Of a stretch of 64,000 nt of DNA, positions 37,364-46,500 are shown one piece after another. The notes under the pieces are model-generated. The model was not told where the DNA came from, made no database searches, and saw nothing but the letters and a program-made list of their open reading frames with translations. Numbering within the stretch: position 1 is the first letter of the stretch; every line of letters starts with the position of its first letter. Position numbers and translations under genes: made by a program. This stretch comes from Flavonifractor sp. An306 (GTDB lineage Bacteria; Bacillota; Clostridia; Oscillospirales; Oscillospiraceae), in contig NZ_NFIQ01000011.1 in assembly GCF_002159455.1 (NCBI RefSeq), positions 1 to 64,000 on the forward strand, in the 5' to 3' direction.

Positions 37364-37405
37364 GGGAGGCAAGCGGCAGGAAAGACCAACTGCCACTTGC
37401 CTCCC
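37364..37405 (+). repeat. Hairpin between rpoZ and priA
   Basis: GGGAGGCAAG (37364-37373) and GGCAG (37375-37379) pair with CTGCC (37390-37394) and CTTGCCTCCC (37396-37405), with one C-A mismatch. No T-tract. It may stabilise the upstream mRNA. Confidence 0.6.
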
Positions 37406-37440
37406 CCTGTCCATGGACCAATGTAACACAGGCGGGGGGA

Positions 37441-39927
37441 ATGTGGATGGCGGGAATATTGGTGGTAAAGATCGCGCTGAACGCCGCTACCTATGCCATC
37501 GACAAACCGTACGACTATACGGTGCCGGAGGAGGTTGCGGACACCCTGCGCCCCGGTATGCGGGTGGTCGTACCCTTCGGCGCGGGGAATCGCCATACCG
37601 AGGGAATTGTGCTGACTCTGGAGGCGGACCGCCTGCCGGAGCCCAAGCGCAAGCGGGTCCTGACGGTATTGGACGAAGAGCCAGTTCTGGACGCCAAGGC
37701 CCTTCGGCTGGCGCTGTGGATGCGGGAGCGGTGGTTCTGCACGGTCTACGACGCGGCCAGAGCCATGCTGCCAGCCGGTCTGTACTTCTCCCTTCAGGAC
37801 CGATGGGTTTTGAAGGAGGGTGTGGATCAGGAGACCGCGCTGGCCGCCGCGGGCAAATCGGAGCAGGGCCGCCAGCTGGTGGAGCTGCTGTTTGCCTGGG
37901 GTGGTCGGGCGGATGTGCGGCAACTCAAGGAGGCCTTTGGCACCAAAGATCCCAATCCCGCACTCAAACTGCTGCGGGACAAGGAAATTCTCACCCTGGA
38001 GACCAGTGCCTCCCGGGGCGTGGGGGATAAGGTGGAGCAGGTGGCTGCGCTGGCCGTTCCTCCGGAGGAGGCTATGGCTCAGTTTACAGGCAGACGCCGT
38101 TCCGCCCCGCTGCAGTATGCGGTAGTGGAGCTGCTGTGCAGCCTGGGCAGCGCCTCGGCAAAGGAGCTGTGTTACTTTACCGGAGCCTCCAGTGCCACCC
38201 TGCGGAGTTTGGCCAAGCGGGGCGTTCTCACTCTGGAGCAGCGGGAGGTATTTCGCCGGGTGGCTCTGCCGGAGGGTGTGGAACCAGCAGGCGAGCCCCA
38301 GCTGAACGAGGAGCAGCAGCAGGCCTATGAGGGTCTGGACCAGCTGGTCCGCTCCGGCCAGCCGTCGGCGGCGCTGCTCTATGGCGTCACCGGCAGCGGA
38401 AAGACCCAGGTGTATTTGAAGCTGATCCGCCGGGTGCTGGAGCGGGGCGGGTCCGCACTGGTGTTGGTGCCGGAAATCGCTTTGACACCTCAGCTCCTGC
38501 GGCTGTTCTCGGCCCATTTTGGCGATCAGATCGGGGTTCTCCACTCCTCGCTGCGGGCGGGTGAGCGGTACGACGAATGGAAGCGGATCCGCGCGGGGGA
38601 GGCCCGGGTGGTCATTGGCACCCGCTCGGCGGTATTTGCTCCGCTGACCCGGCTCCAGCTTATCATTCTGGACGAGGAACAGGAGCCCACCTATCAGTCG
38701 GAAAATGTACCGAAATATCACGCCAGAGAGGTGGCAAAATACCGCTGTGTGCAGGAAAAGGGCCTGCTGCTGCTGGGTTCAGCCACCCCGTCGGTGGAGA
38801 GCATGTACAGGGCAAAGCAGGGGCTCTATCATCTGTTTACCCTGCGGCAGAGGTATAATGAACGCCCTCTCCCGCCGGTGGAGATCGTGGATATGAAGCA
38901 GGAGCTGCGCTCCGGCAACGGTACCGATCTCAGCGGGGCGCTGAAAAAACGTCTAACAGAGATAATGGAGCGGGGGGAGCAAAGTATCCTGTTTCTCAAC
39001 CGCCGGGGCGCCAGCCGCATGGTATCCTGTGGGGAATGTGGGGAAGTGCCCACCTGTCCCCGCTGTTCTGTGTATCTGACCTATCACTCGGCCAACGGAC
39101 GGCTGATGTGTCACTACTGCGGCCATTCCGAGCCACTGCCTGATGCCTGCCCCTCCTGCGGCGGCACGCTGAACTTTATCGGCACCGGCACCCAAAAGGT
39201 GGAGGAGGAGCTGAAGCAGGCCTTTCCCCAGCGGGAGGTGCTGCGGATGGATACCGACACCGTCTCCGCCACCCAGACCCACGAAAAACTGCTGGCCCGG
39301 TTTGAGCGGGAAAAGATCCCCATTTTGATTGGGACCCAGATGGTAGCCAAGGGACTTGACTTTGAAAACGTCACTTTGGTGGGGGTGATCTCCGCCGACC
39401 TCTCGCTGTACGCTGAGGACTACCGGGCGGGAGAGCGCACCTTTTCCCTGCTCACCCAGGTGGTGGGCCGTGCGGGGCGGGGCGCAAAAAGGGGGACGGC
39501 TCTGATCCAGACCTTCACTCCGGAACACGATGTGATCCGCTGCGCCGCGCGGCAGGACTACGACGCCTTTTACGCCCAGGAAATTGAACTGCGGCGGCTG
39601 CGGGGGTGTCCGCCCTTTCAGGACCTGTTTGTGCTTACCGCCTCAGCCCGGTCGGAGGCGGGGGCCCTGCGGGCCTGTATGCGGATGCGGCAGGCGCTGG
39701 AGAGCTGGCTCCGCCAGCCTCCGCTGGAGCAGCTGACGCTGCGGATTCTGGGTCCTGCTCCGGCAAGCGTGGTGAAGGTCAACGACCGCTACCGCTACCG
39801 GCTGACCCTGGCCTGCAGCAACACCAAGCAGATAAGAGACCTGGTGGCGGAGCTGCTCCGCTGTGCCCAGGCTGACAAGGAAAATCGGGGAGTTTCCGTT
39901 TTCGCGGACGTCAATCCCCTGGACTAG
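37441..39927 (+). CDS. priA: Primosomal protein N' (PriA helicase)
   Basis: This 828-aa 3'-5' helicase restarts stalled replication forks. The N-terminal DNA-binding domain (about 8-105) begins VVKIALNAATYAIDKPYDY. The helicase has GVTGSGKTQVYLKL (motif I), LILDEEQEP (the DEEH-like box, here DEEQ) and LGSATPSVES (III). The zinc-binding insert has eight Cys (SCGECGEVPTCPRCSVYL and CHYCGH...CPSCGG). QVVGRAGRG is motif VI. Full length. ATG start at 37441 after GGGGGGA. Confidence 0.95.
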   Translation: MWMAGILVVKIALNAATYAIDKPYDYTVPEEVADTLRPGMRVVVPFGAGNRHTEGIVLTLEADRLPEPKRKRVLTVLDEEPVLDAKALRLALWMRERWFCTVYDAARAMLPAGLYFSLQDRWVLKEGVDQETALAAAGKSEQGRQLVELLFAWGGRADVRQLKEAFGTKDPNPALKLLRDKEILTLETSASRGVGDKVEQVAALAVPPEEAMAQFTGRRRSAPLQYAVVELLCSLGSASAKELCYFTGASSATLRSLAKRGVLTLEQREVFRRVALPEGVEPAGEPQLNEEQQQAYEGLDQLVRSGQPSAALLYGVTGSGKTQVYLKLIRRVLERGGSALVLVPEIALTPQLLRLFSAHFGDQIGVLHSSLRAGERYDEWKRIRAGEARVVIGTRSAVFAPLTRLQLIILDEEQEPTYQSENVPKYHAREVAKYRCVQEKGLLLLGSATPSVESMYRAKQGLYHLFTLRQRYNERPLPPVEIVDMKQELRSGNGTDLSGALKKRLTEIMERGEQSILFLNRRGASRMVSCGECGEVPTCPRCSVYLTYHSANGRLMCHYCGHSEPLPDACPSCGGTLNFIGTGTQKVEEELKQAFPQREVLRMDTDTVSATQTHEKLLARFEREKIPILIGTQMVAKGLDFENVTLVGVISADLSLYAEDYRAGERTFSLLTQVVGRAGRGAKRGTALIQTFTPEHDVIRCAARQDYDAFYAQEIELRRLRGCPPFQDLFVLTASARSEAGALRACMRMRQALESWLRQPPLEQLTLRILGPAPASVVKVNDRYRYRLTLACSNTKQIRDLVAELLRCAQADKENRGVSVFADVNPLD

Positions 39928-39938
39928 GAGGAATTATT

Positions 39939-40439
39939 ATGGCATTACGGACAATTCTGACGGATAGTGATCCCACTCTGCACAAAGTCTGCCGCCCTGT
40001 GACCAACTTTGACAGCCGGCTCCACGACCTGCTGGATGATCTGAAGGAGACCCTGGCCCAGGCCAACGGCGCTGGCCTGGCGGCCCCCCAGGTGGGGATC
40101 CTCCGCCGGGTGGTTATCGTGGTGGACGACCAGGAGCAGATGCTGGAGCTGGTCAATCCGGAGATCATTGCCCAGGAGGGGGAGCAGGAGGGCCTGGAGG
40201 GCTGTCTCTCTGTCCCAGGCCGTTGGGGTGTGGTCAAGCGGCCCCAGAAGGTACGGGTACGGGCCCAGGACCGCAACGGTCAGTTCTTTGAGGCGGAAGG
40301 AGAGGATATCGTGGCCCGTTGCTTCTGCCATGAGGTGGAGCATCTGGACGGGCACCTCTTTACCGAGCACACCGACCATCTCTATACCAATGAGGAGCTG
40401 GACGAACTGCTCCAGGCCCAGGAGGAGGGCGGGGAATGA
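39939..40439 (+). CDS. def: Peptide deformylase
   Basis: This 166-aa metalloenzyme removes the N-formyl group from nascent proteins. Motif 1 GAGLAAPQVG (44-53), motif 2 EGCLSVP with Cys89, motif 3 HEVEHLDG with H131 and H135. Start after AGGAGGAATTATT. Overlaps fmt by 4 bases: addition and removal of the formyl group are co-expressed. Confidence 0.95.
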   Translation: MALRTILTDSDPTLHKVCRPVTNFDSRLHDLLDDLKETLAQANGAGLAAPQVGILRRVVIVVDDQEQMLELVNPEIIAQEGEQEGLEGCLSVPGRWGVVKRPQKVRVRAQDRNGQFFEAEGEDIVARCFCHEVEHLDGHLFTEHTDHLYTNEELDELLQAQEEGGE

Positions 40440-41353
40440 GAATCCTGTTCATGGGTACGCCTGATTTTGCCGTACCCTCTCTGGAGGCGCTGATCCATGC
40501 GGGCCATACGCTGTGCGGCGTGTTCACCCAGCCGGATAAACCCAAAAACCGGGGCATGAAGCTGCTGCCGCCTCCGGTCAAGGTTTGCGCCCAGAGCCAT
40601 GACATTCCGGTGTACCAGCCCACCAAGCTGCGGGATGGCCCTGCGCTGTCCCTGATCCAGGAGCTGGAGCCGGAGCTCATTGTGGTGGCGGCATATGGCC
40701 GCATTCTGCCGGACGAGATCCTGGCGGCTCCTCCAAAGGGCTGCATCAATGTACACTCCTCGCTGCTCCCCGCCTACCGGGGGGCCGCGCCCATCAACTG
40801 GTCCATCCTCAATGGTGACCGGGAGACCGGTGTGACCATCATGCACATGGCCCACGATCTGGATGCCGGAGACATCATTGCCCAGACCGCCACGCCCATC
40901 GACCCTGACGAGACCGCGCCGGAGCTCTATAAGCGCTTAGCCCGGATGGGGGCTGAGCTGCTGGTCCAGGTGGCTGCCGAGCTGGCCGATGGGACCGCCT
41001 CCCGCACCCCTCAGGACCACGAAAAGGCCACACTGGCGCCCATGCTGTCCAAGGAGCTGTCTCCCATGGACTGGAACCATACCGCCCTCCAGCTCCACAA
41101 CCAGGTGCGGGGGCTTCTGCCCTGGCCGGCTGCGGTGACTACCCTGAACGGCAGCCGATGCAAGGTGTTTGCCACCACCGTTCTGGAGGAGCACACTCAG
41201 GCGGAACCTGGAACCATCCTTCGGGCAGATAAGGCTGGCATTGATCTGGCCTGCGGGGAGGGTACCGTTCTGCGGATTGACCAGCTCCAGCCCGACGGCG
41301 GTAAGCGGATGAAGGCCGCCGATTATTTGCGTGGGCATCCGATTGTGCTGTAA
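40436..41353 (+). CDS. fmt: Methionyl-tRNA formyltransferase
   Basis: This 305-aa enzyme formylates initiator tRNA. It has MGTPDFAVPSLEALI at the N-terminus, the folate-binding NVHSSLLPAYRGAAPINW with the catalytic Asn and His, and GDRETGVTIMHM. The C-terminal OB-like domain follows (about 205-305). It starts in overlap with def. Confidence 0.95.
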   Translation: MRILFMGTPDFAVPSLEALIHAGHTLCGVFTQPDKPKNRGMKLLPPPVKVCAQSHDIPVYQPTKLRDGPALSLIQELEPELIVVAAYGRILPDEILAAPPKGCINVHSSLLPAYRGAAPINWSILNGDRETGVTIMHMAHDLDAGDIIAQTATPIDPDETAPELYKRLARMGAELLVQVAAELADGTASRTPQDHEKATLAPMLSKELSPMDWNHTALQLHNQVRGLLPWPAAVTTLNGSRCKVFATTVLEEHTQAEPGTILRADKAGIDLACGEGTVLRIDQLQPDGGKRMKAADYLRGHPIVL

Positions 41354-41356
41354 CGT

Positions 41357-42610
41357 ATGACAATAAAACTGCTCTGGACGGTGCTGGTCTCAGGTGCGGT
41401 AATCGCGCTGGGCCTTTCTTTGGTGCTGCGCTGGCTGGGAACCGTCGGCCTTCCTGTGCCTTTGGCCTCCCGGACGCCAGACGCAGTCCGGTACGCTGTA
41501 AGTAGGGCGGAGGGGCTGCGGGTTTTTCTGTCGGCGCTGCTGTTCCGGCTGGTCATATTTGTGCTGGTGGGACTTTTTACCTGCCTGGTCCTGTATCCTG
41601 GCTCCGGGCCGGACGCCGCCCTGTGGACCTGGCAACGCTGGGACGCTTTGCACTACGTGAATTTGGCGGAGCTGGGCTACACCGGCTACATGGAGGATGG
41701 AAAGCACCTGTTTCTGGTGTTCTTTCCGCTATACCCATGGCTGATGCGGTTGGTTTCCTTCATAACCGGCAATACTATGGCGGCGGGACTGCTGATCTCC
41801 TTTTTGACCTATGCCGGAGGCTGTGTTTATCTCTATCAGCTGGCGGCGTGGGAATTAGGTGAGCGAGCCGCCCGCCGGGCTGTGCTGTTTCTGTCCATTT
41901 TTCCCTATGCCTTTTTCTTTGGCGGGATCATGACCGAAGGGCTTTTCCTGTTCACCACCGCCGCCGGGTTGTGGTATATCCGCAGGCATCGCTGGTGGTT
42001 GGCCGGTGTGTTCGGCGTACTGGCAGCCATGACTCGGATGCACGGGATTCTGCTGATCGGAGCGGCGGCTGCGGAGCTGGTGGAGGACAGAGGCCGTTTT
42101 GACTGGCGGGAGATTGGCCGCCGTCTGCCCGCTTTGCTTCTGCCTGCGCTGGGCACGCTGGTTTACCTGGCGCTGAACTGGCAGGTGGGGGGAGACCCGT
42201 TTGCCTTCACCGTCATGCAGGAGCATTGGAGCCAGGGATTTTGCTGGATCTCCGATACCCTGTGGTATGTGCTGAACAACGCCCTGTCCTATCCCACGCA
42301 GGCGGTGCGCTATCAGCTCTGGATCCCCACCATTGTGCTGTTTCCCATCTTTTTTGCCCTGGTACTCTATGCAAGGAAAAAATTCCGCAGTATGTACGTT
42401 CTGTACGGCTTTGTCTACCTGGTGCTGAACTACTCACTGTCCTGGTTGCTCAGCGCCGGGCGGTATCTCTCCTGTGGACTGCCCTTTTTCCTCTTTGCCG
42501 CGGCGCTGACGGAAAATCGGCGCTGGCTTACCATTTTGATCTCTGCAGGTATGTCCATTGGCTTTGTGCTCATGCTGTACGGATATCTCACCGGCGGACA
42601 AATTATGTAA
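41357..42610 (+). CDS. PIG-V-like mannosyltransferase family membrane protein
   Basis: This 417-aa polytopic membrane protein has about nine to ten hydrophobic segments. The luminal-type motif WQRWDALHYVNLAELGY (about 91-108) resembles the WRWDxxHY motif of GPI mannosyltransferase PIG-V relatives, followed by FFPLYPWLMRL and FLSIFPYAFFFG. Bacterial members are thought to transfer sugars from polyprenyl-phosphate donors. Target glycan not known. Starts 3 bases after fmt. Confidence 0.8.
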   Translation: MTIKLLWTVLVSGAVIALGLSLVLRWLGTVGLPVPLASRTPDAVRYAVSRAEGLRVFLSALLFRLVIFVLVGLFTCLVLYPGSGPDAALWTWQRWDALHYVNLAELGYTGYMEDGKHLFLVFFPLYPWLMRLVSFITGNTMAAGLLISFLTYAGGCVYLYQLAAWELGERAARRAVLFLSIFPYAFFFGGIMTEGLFLFTTAAGLWYIRRHRWWLAGVFGVLAAMTRMHGILLIGAAAAELVEDRGRFDWREIGRRLPALLLPALGTLVYLALNWQVGGDPFAFTVMQEHWSQGFCWISDTLWYVLNNALSYPTQAVRYQLWIPTIVLFPIFFALVLYARKKFRSMYVLYGFVYLVLNYSLSWLLSAGRYLSCGLPFFLFAAALTENRRWLTILISAGMSIGFVLMLYGYLTGGQIM

Positions 42611-42622
42611 ATGGAGGCTTTT

Positions 42623-43321
42623 ATGCCATTCTTCTACTATTACGACCCCTATTACTGGATGATTCTGGTTCCGGCCATGCTGATCGCACTGCTGGCCCAG
42701 CTCAATGTATCCGCCACCTTTAACCGCTACTCCCGGATTAGCAGCGCCCGGGGCTTTACCGGCGCCCAGGCCGCTGAGGCGGTACTCCGGGCTCACGGGG
42801 TATATGATGTGCGTATCGAACATGTGGCGGGCCGGCTCAGCGACCACTATGACCCCCGCGCCAACGTGATCCGCCTGTCAGACGGGGTCTATCATTCCAC
42901 CAGCATCGCCTCAGTAGGAGTGGCCGCCCATGAGGCGGGCCATGCGGTCCAGTATGCCCAGGGTTACGGCCCCATCAAGCTGCGCACCGCCATTATCCCG
43001 GTGTGCAACATCGGGTCCCAGTTTTCCATCATCCTGATTATTCTGGGCCTGTTCCTCTATTCTCAGACGCTGTTTGGTCTGGGCGTGATCCTGTTTTCCC
43101 TGGCAGTGGTTGGACAGCTGGTTACTCTGCCGGTAGAGTTCAACGCGTCCCACCGGGCCATTGTCAGCCTGCGGGAAACCCACTTGCTGCAAGAGGAGGA
43201 GCTGCGGGGCGCCAAGAAGGTGCTGAGCGCCGCCGCCATGACCTATGTGGCCGCGCTGCTGGTTTCCCTGGCCCAGCTGCTCCGGTTCCTGCTGGCCTTT
43301 AACAGCCGGCGGAGGGACTGA
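42623..43321 (+). CDS. yugP: Zinc metallopeptidase YugP family
   Basis: This 232-aa membrane protein has a zinc motif HEAGHAVQ (AAHEAGHAVQYAQGY) preceded by SVGVAAHE, two to three membrane helices (about 10-28, 130-160 and 210-230) and the YugP N-terminus FYYYDPYYWMIL. I use ATG 42623, following GGAGG, rather than the ATG 12 bases earlier that overlaps that site. Proteolytic targets are unknown. It lies between the sugar transferase and rsmB as in other Clostridia. Confidence 0.88.
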   Translation: MPFFYYYDPYYWMILVPAMLIALLAQLNVSATFNRYSRISSARGFTGAQAAEAVLRAHGVYDVRIEHVAGRLSDHYDPRANVIRLSDGVYHSTSIASVGVAAHEAGHAVQYAQGYGPIKLRTAIIPVCNIGSQFSIILIILGLFLYSQTLFGLGVILFSLAVVGQLVTLPVEFNASHRAIVSLRETHLLQEEELRGAKKVLSAAAMTYVAALLVSLAQLLRFLLAFNSRRRD

Positions 43322-43322
43322 C

Positions 43323-44645
43323 ATGGCGGAACGGAGTACGGCCCGGGATGTGGCTCTGAGGGCACTGGTGGCCTGTGAAAGACAGGGAGCCTGGTCAGAC
43401 GGATTCTTGAAAAAGGAAATCGGGGGCGCCGGACTGGATGGGAGAGACGCGGCGCTGGCCACCCGCCTGTGTTTTGGCGTGCAGCAGAACCGGATGCTGC
43501 TGGACTTCTGGCTGGGCAATCTGTCCAAAATACCGCTGGACAAAATGGAACCGGCGGTGCGGAGCATACTGCGGCTGGGTGCCTATCAGATTTTGTTTTT
43601 GGACCGGGTGCCGGACCACGCAGCCGTCAATCAGGCGGTGGAGCAGGGGCGGAAAAACAGCCGGAATCCCCGCTCCGCCGGATTGGTAAACGGTATTCTG
43701 CGCAGTCTGATCCGGCAAAAGAGCGAGCTGCCCCAGCCAACCGATCTGTCAACCCGATACAGCCATCCTCAGTGGTTGGTGGATGCGTTTTCCCGCCGTC
43801 TACCGGCAGAAGAGCTGGAGGCTCTTTTAAGGGCGGACAACAGCGAACCGCCCACTTGCATTCAGATCAATACATGTAAAGCAGAAACACCTGCCGCAAT
43901 AGAGGCGCTTCAGCAGGAGGGAATGACGGTGTCTCCCCATCCCTGGCTGCCCGATTGCCTATTGCTGCAGGGAACAGGCAATCTGGAGCAGTCCGCCGTT
44001 TTTCAGCGCGGATGGTTTTATGTGCAGGATGTCGCCGCCAGGCTGGCGGTGCTGGCCGCAGACCCCAGGCCGGGCATGGAGGTGTTGGACGCCTGCGCCG
44101 CGCCGGGGGGGAAATCCTTTGCTGCAGCCATTGCCATGGGCAATCAGGGAAGGGTGATCTCCTGCGACATTCATCCACATAAGCAGATTTTGCTCCAAAG
44201 AGGAGCCGACAGACTGGGACTGCCGATTATTCGCCCAGAAGTGTTGGACGGTAAGGTTTGTAAAGATGATTTCCTTAACAGTTTTGACCTGGTGATTGCC
44301 GACGTGCCATGCTCTGGACTTGGAATTATCCGAAAAAAACCGGATATTCGATACAAGGACCCGGAGCCGCTGGCAGGGTTGCCCAGGGTGCAGGGTGCGA
44401 TTCTGGAAAATGTGTCCCGTTATGTCAGACCGGGTGGGGTATTGCTCTACGCTACCTGCACCCTGTTGGAGCGGGAAAATGAGGCAATTGTAGCAGCGTT
44501 TTTAGAAAAGCAGAAAGGCTTTACATTAGAGCAATTTCAAGTGCCCGGACCATTTGGGCTGTGTGCGGACGGCATGCTGACCTGTTGGCCACACCGGCAT
44601 GGGACGGACGGATTCTTTTTTGCCAAGTTGAGGAGGCGTGTATGA
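43323..44645 (+). CDS. rsmB: 16S rRNA m5C967 methyltransferase RsmB
   Basis: This 440-aa enzyme has an N-terminal NusB-like domain (about 1-135, ARDVALRALVACERQGAWSD) and a C-terminal SAM methyltransferase. Motif I is LDACAAPGGKS, the catalytic Cys lies in ADVPCSGLGI, and YATCTL holds the second Cys. The start is ATG 43323, one base after the yugP stop. It overlaps rlmN by 4 bases; both modify rRNA. Confidence 0.94.
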   Translation: MAERSTARDVALRALVACERQGAWSDGFLKKEIGGAGLDGRDAALATRLCFGVQQNRMLLDFWLGNLSKIPLDKMEPAVRSILRLGAYQILFLDRVPDHAAVNQAVEQGRKNSRNPRSAGLVNGILRSLIRQKSELPQPTDLSTRYSHPQWLVDAFSRRLPAEELEALLRADNSEPPTCIQINTCKAETPAAIEALQQEGMTVSPHPWLPDCLLLQGTGNLEQSAVFQRGWFYVQDVAARLAVLAADPRPGMEVLDACAAPGGKSFAAAIAMGNQGRVISCDIHPHKQILLQRGADRLGLPIIRPEVLDGKVCKDDFLNSFDLVIADVPCSGLGIIRKKPDIRYKDPEPLAGLPRVQGAILENVSRYVRPGGVLLYATCTLLERENEAIVAAFLEKQKGFTLEQFQVPGPFGLCADGMLTCWPHRHGTDGFFFAKLRRRV

Positions 44646-45676
44646 CTGACATCAAATCCATGGATTTGGCGGAGATGACCGTCTTTTTTCAGCAGCTGGG
44701 CGAGCCTGCTTTTCGGGCAAAGCAGGTCTTTCAGTGGCTTCACCGCGGAGCCCGTTCCTTCGGAGAGATGACCAATCTCTCCAAAGCTCTGCGGGAGAAG
44801 CTGACTCAGACCTGCAGCCTCTGTCCGCCGCAGGTGGAGCGAAAGCAGGTCTCCGCGCTGGATGGAACCATCAAGTATCTCTGGCGGCTGGGGGATGGAA
44901 ACTGCATTGAGACGGTTTTGATGCGGTATCATCATGGGAATACTGTATGCATATCCTCTCAGGTGGGCTGCCGGATGGGGTGCGCCTTCTGTGCCTCTAC
45001 CCTGGGGGGGAAGGTGCGGGATTTGACCCCGGCGGAAATGCTGGATCAGGTACTGTTTTCCCAACTGGATTCCGGTCTGCCCATCAGCAATATCGTGTTG
45101 ATGGGCATTGGCGAACCTCTGGACAACTTTGACACGGTGCTGCGTTTTCTCCGCCTGGTGAACAGCCCGGACGGACTGAATATCGGCATGCGCCATATCT
45201 CCCTGTCCACCTGTGGTCTCACTGAAAAAATTGACAAACTGGCGGAATATCAGTTACAATTAACATTATCCGTTTCACTCCACGCTCCTGACGATGAGAC
45301 CCGCAGCAGGATCATGCCGGTGAACCGCTCGGTTGGGGTGGAGAACCTGTTTGCCTGCTGCCGCCGGTATTTTGAAAAGACCGGCAGGCGGATTTCCTAC
45401 GAGTATGCCATGATCGACGGTGTGAATGACACTGACTGGCAGGCTGATCTGCTGGCCAGCCATTTGAAGGGAACGCCGGGGCATGTAAACCTGATTCCGC
45501 TCAACGATGTGGCAGAAAGCCCGCTGAAGCCCAGCCGCCGGGTGGCGGCGTTCCAGAAACGGCTGGAGCAGCAGGGGATCACCGCCACCGTGCGCAGAAA
45601 GCTGGGTGGCGATATTGACGCATCCTGCGGGCAGCTTCGCCGCAAGCGGATGCGGGAGGAGCAAGCGAACATGTAA
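44642..45676 (+). CDS. rlmN: Dual-specificity rRNA/tRNA m2A methyltransferase RlmN
   Basis: This 344-aa radical SAM enzyme methylates A2503 of 23S rRNA and A37 of some tRNAs. The iron-sulfur motif is CRMGCAFC, preceded by ISSQVG, followed by LMGIGEPLDNFD and the C-terminal catalytic Cys in DIDASCGQLRRK. The start is ATG 44642, overlapping rsmB; earlier in-frame ATGs lie in rsmB. Order rsmB-rlmN-prpC-prkC-rsgA matches Bacillus. Confidence 0.95.
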   Translation: MTDIKSMDLAEMTVFFQQLGEPAFRAKQVFQWLHRGARSFGEMTNLSKALREKLTQTCSLCPPQVERKQVSALDGTIKYLWRLGDGNCIETVLMRYHHGNTVCISSQVGCRMGCAFCASTLGGKVRDLTPAEMLDQVLFSQLDSGLPISNIVLMGIGEPLDNFDTVLRFLRLVNSPDGLNIGMRHISLSTCGLTEKIDKLAEYQLQLTLSVSLHAPDDETRSRIMPVNRSVGVENLFACCRRYFEKTGRRISYEYAMIDGVNDTDWQADLLASHLKGTPGHVNLIPLNDVAESPLKPSRRVAAFQKRLEQQGITATVRRKLGGDIDASCGQLRRKRMREEQANM

Positions 45677-45680
45677 GGAA

Positions 45681-45718
45681 AACGGCCCACCCGGCCGTGC
45701 AGGGTGGGAAAAGCCGTT
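45681..45718 (+). repeat. Hairpin between rlmN and prpC
   Basis: AACGGC (45681-45686) pairs with GCCGTT (45713-45718) and CCACCC (45687-45692) with GGGTGG (45702-45707), with a GAAAA internal loop. No T-tract follows. It may process the rlmN-prpC transcript. Confidence 0.55.
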
Positions 45719-45749
45719 AATATGAGTACGGGAAAGAGGCAGATTCACT

Positions 45750-46484
45750 ATGATACATGCATGGGGCGTCACTGATAAAGGTGCGATCCGGACACAGAAT
45801 CAGGACGGCTATTACTTAGACATTCCCTCGGAGCATCTGGCTGTCGGCGTCGTCTGTGACGGCATGGGGGGCGCCAAGGCAGGGAACATTGCCAGCCTGA
45901 TCGCGGTGGAGACGTTTGTGGACACCTTGCAGGGCATGCAGGGGGGAGAAGAGGAATCCGGCCCGCCTGCGGTGCTTCGCCAGGCTGCTGCTGCGGCAAA
46001 CACCGCCGTATTCCGACGTGCCTGCGCCGACCCGGATTGCCGGGGCATGGGCACCACTATGGTGGCGGTGCTCATTGTGGAGCAGGTGGCCTATTTACTG
46101 AATATTGGAGACAGCCGCGCCTACCACATTGATGAGGCCGGGATCACCCGCCTGACCCGGGACCATTCGGTGGTAGAGGACATGGTGGCCCGTGGGGACA
46201 TTACGCCGGAGGAGGCCCGCACCCACCCCAGGAAGAACCTGATTACCAGGGCGTTGGGAGCGGAGGAGCAGATCCGTGCGGACCTGTATGAAAAGCAGCT
46301 GAAGCCGGGGGATTTTCTCCTGCTCTGTTCGGACGGCCTGAGCAATATTGTCACGGACCAGGAAATTCTCTATGAGGTGCTCCATGGCGGCGAGATATCG
46401 GAATGCTGCCAGAGGCTGCTGGAGATTACCATGTCCAGAGGGGCGCCGGACAATGTGACGGCTGTCCTTTTCCAGATTGTTTAA
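45750..46484 (+). CDS. prpC: PP2C-family protein phosphatase
   Basis: This 244-aa metal-dependent phosphatase reverses the action of the kinase encoded next. Motifs: WGVTDKGAIRTQNQDGY, VVCDGMGGAKAG, MGTTMVAVLI, NIGDSRAY, LTRDHSVV, LLLCSDGLSNIV and GAPDNVTAVLF. All expected metal-binding Asp residues are present. It lies 16 bases before prkC. Confidence 0.94.
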   Translation: MIHAWGVTDKGAIRTQNQDGYYLDIPSEHLAVGVVCDGMGGAKAGNIASLIAVETFVDTLQGMQGGEEESGPPAVLRQAAAAANTAVFRRACADPDCRGMGTTMVAVLIVEQVAYLLNIGDSRAYHIDEAGITRLTRDHSVVEDMVARGDITPEEARTHPRKNLITRALGAEEQIRADLYEKQLKPGDFLLLCSDGLSNIVTDQEILYEVLHGGEISECCQRLLEITMSRGAPDNVTAVLFQIV

Positions 46485-46500
46485 AAGGGGGTAATGAACT

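Noticed and set aside
37138-38721. A 527-codon minus-strand frame opposite priA and rpoZ
   Set aside because: Both sense genes are certain, and the antisense product has no family features.
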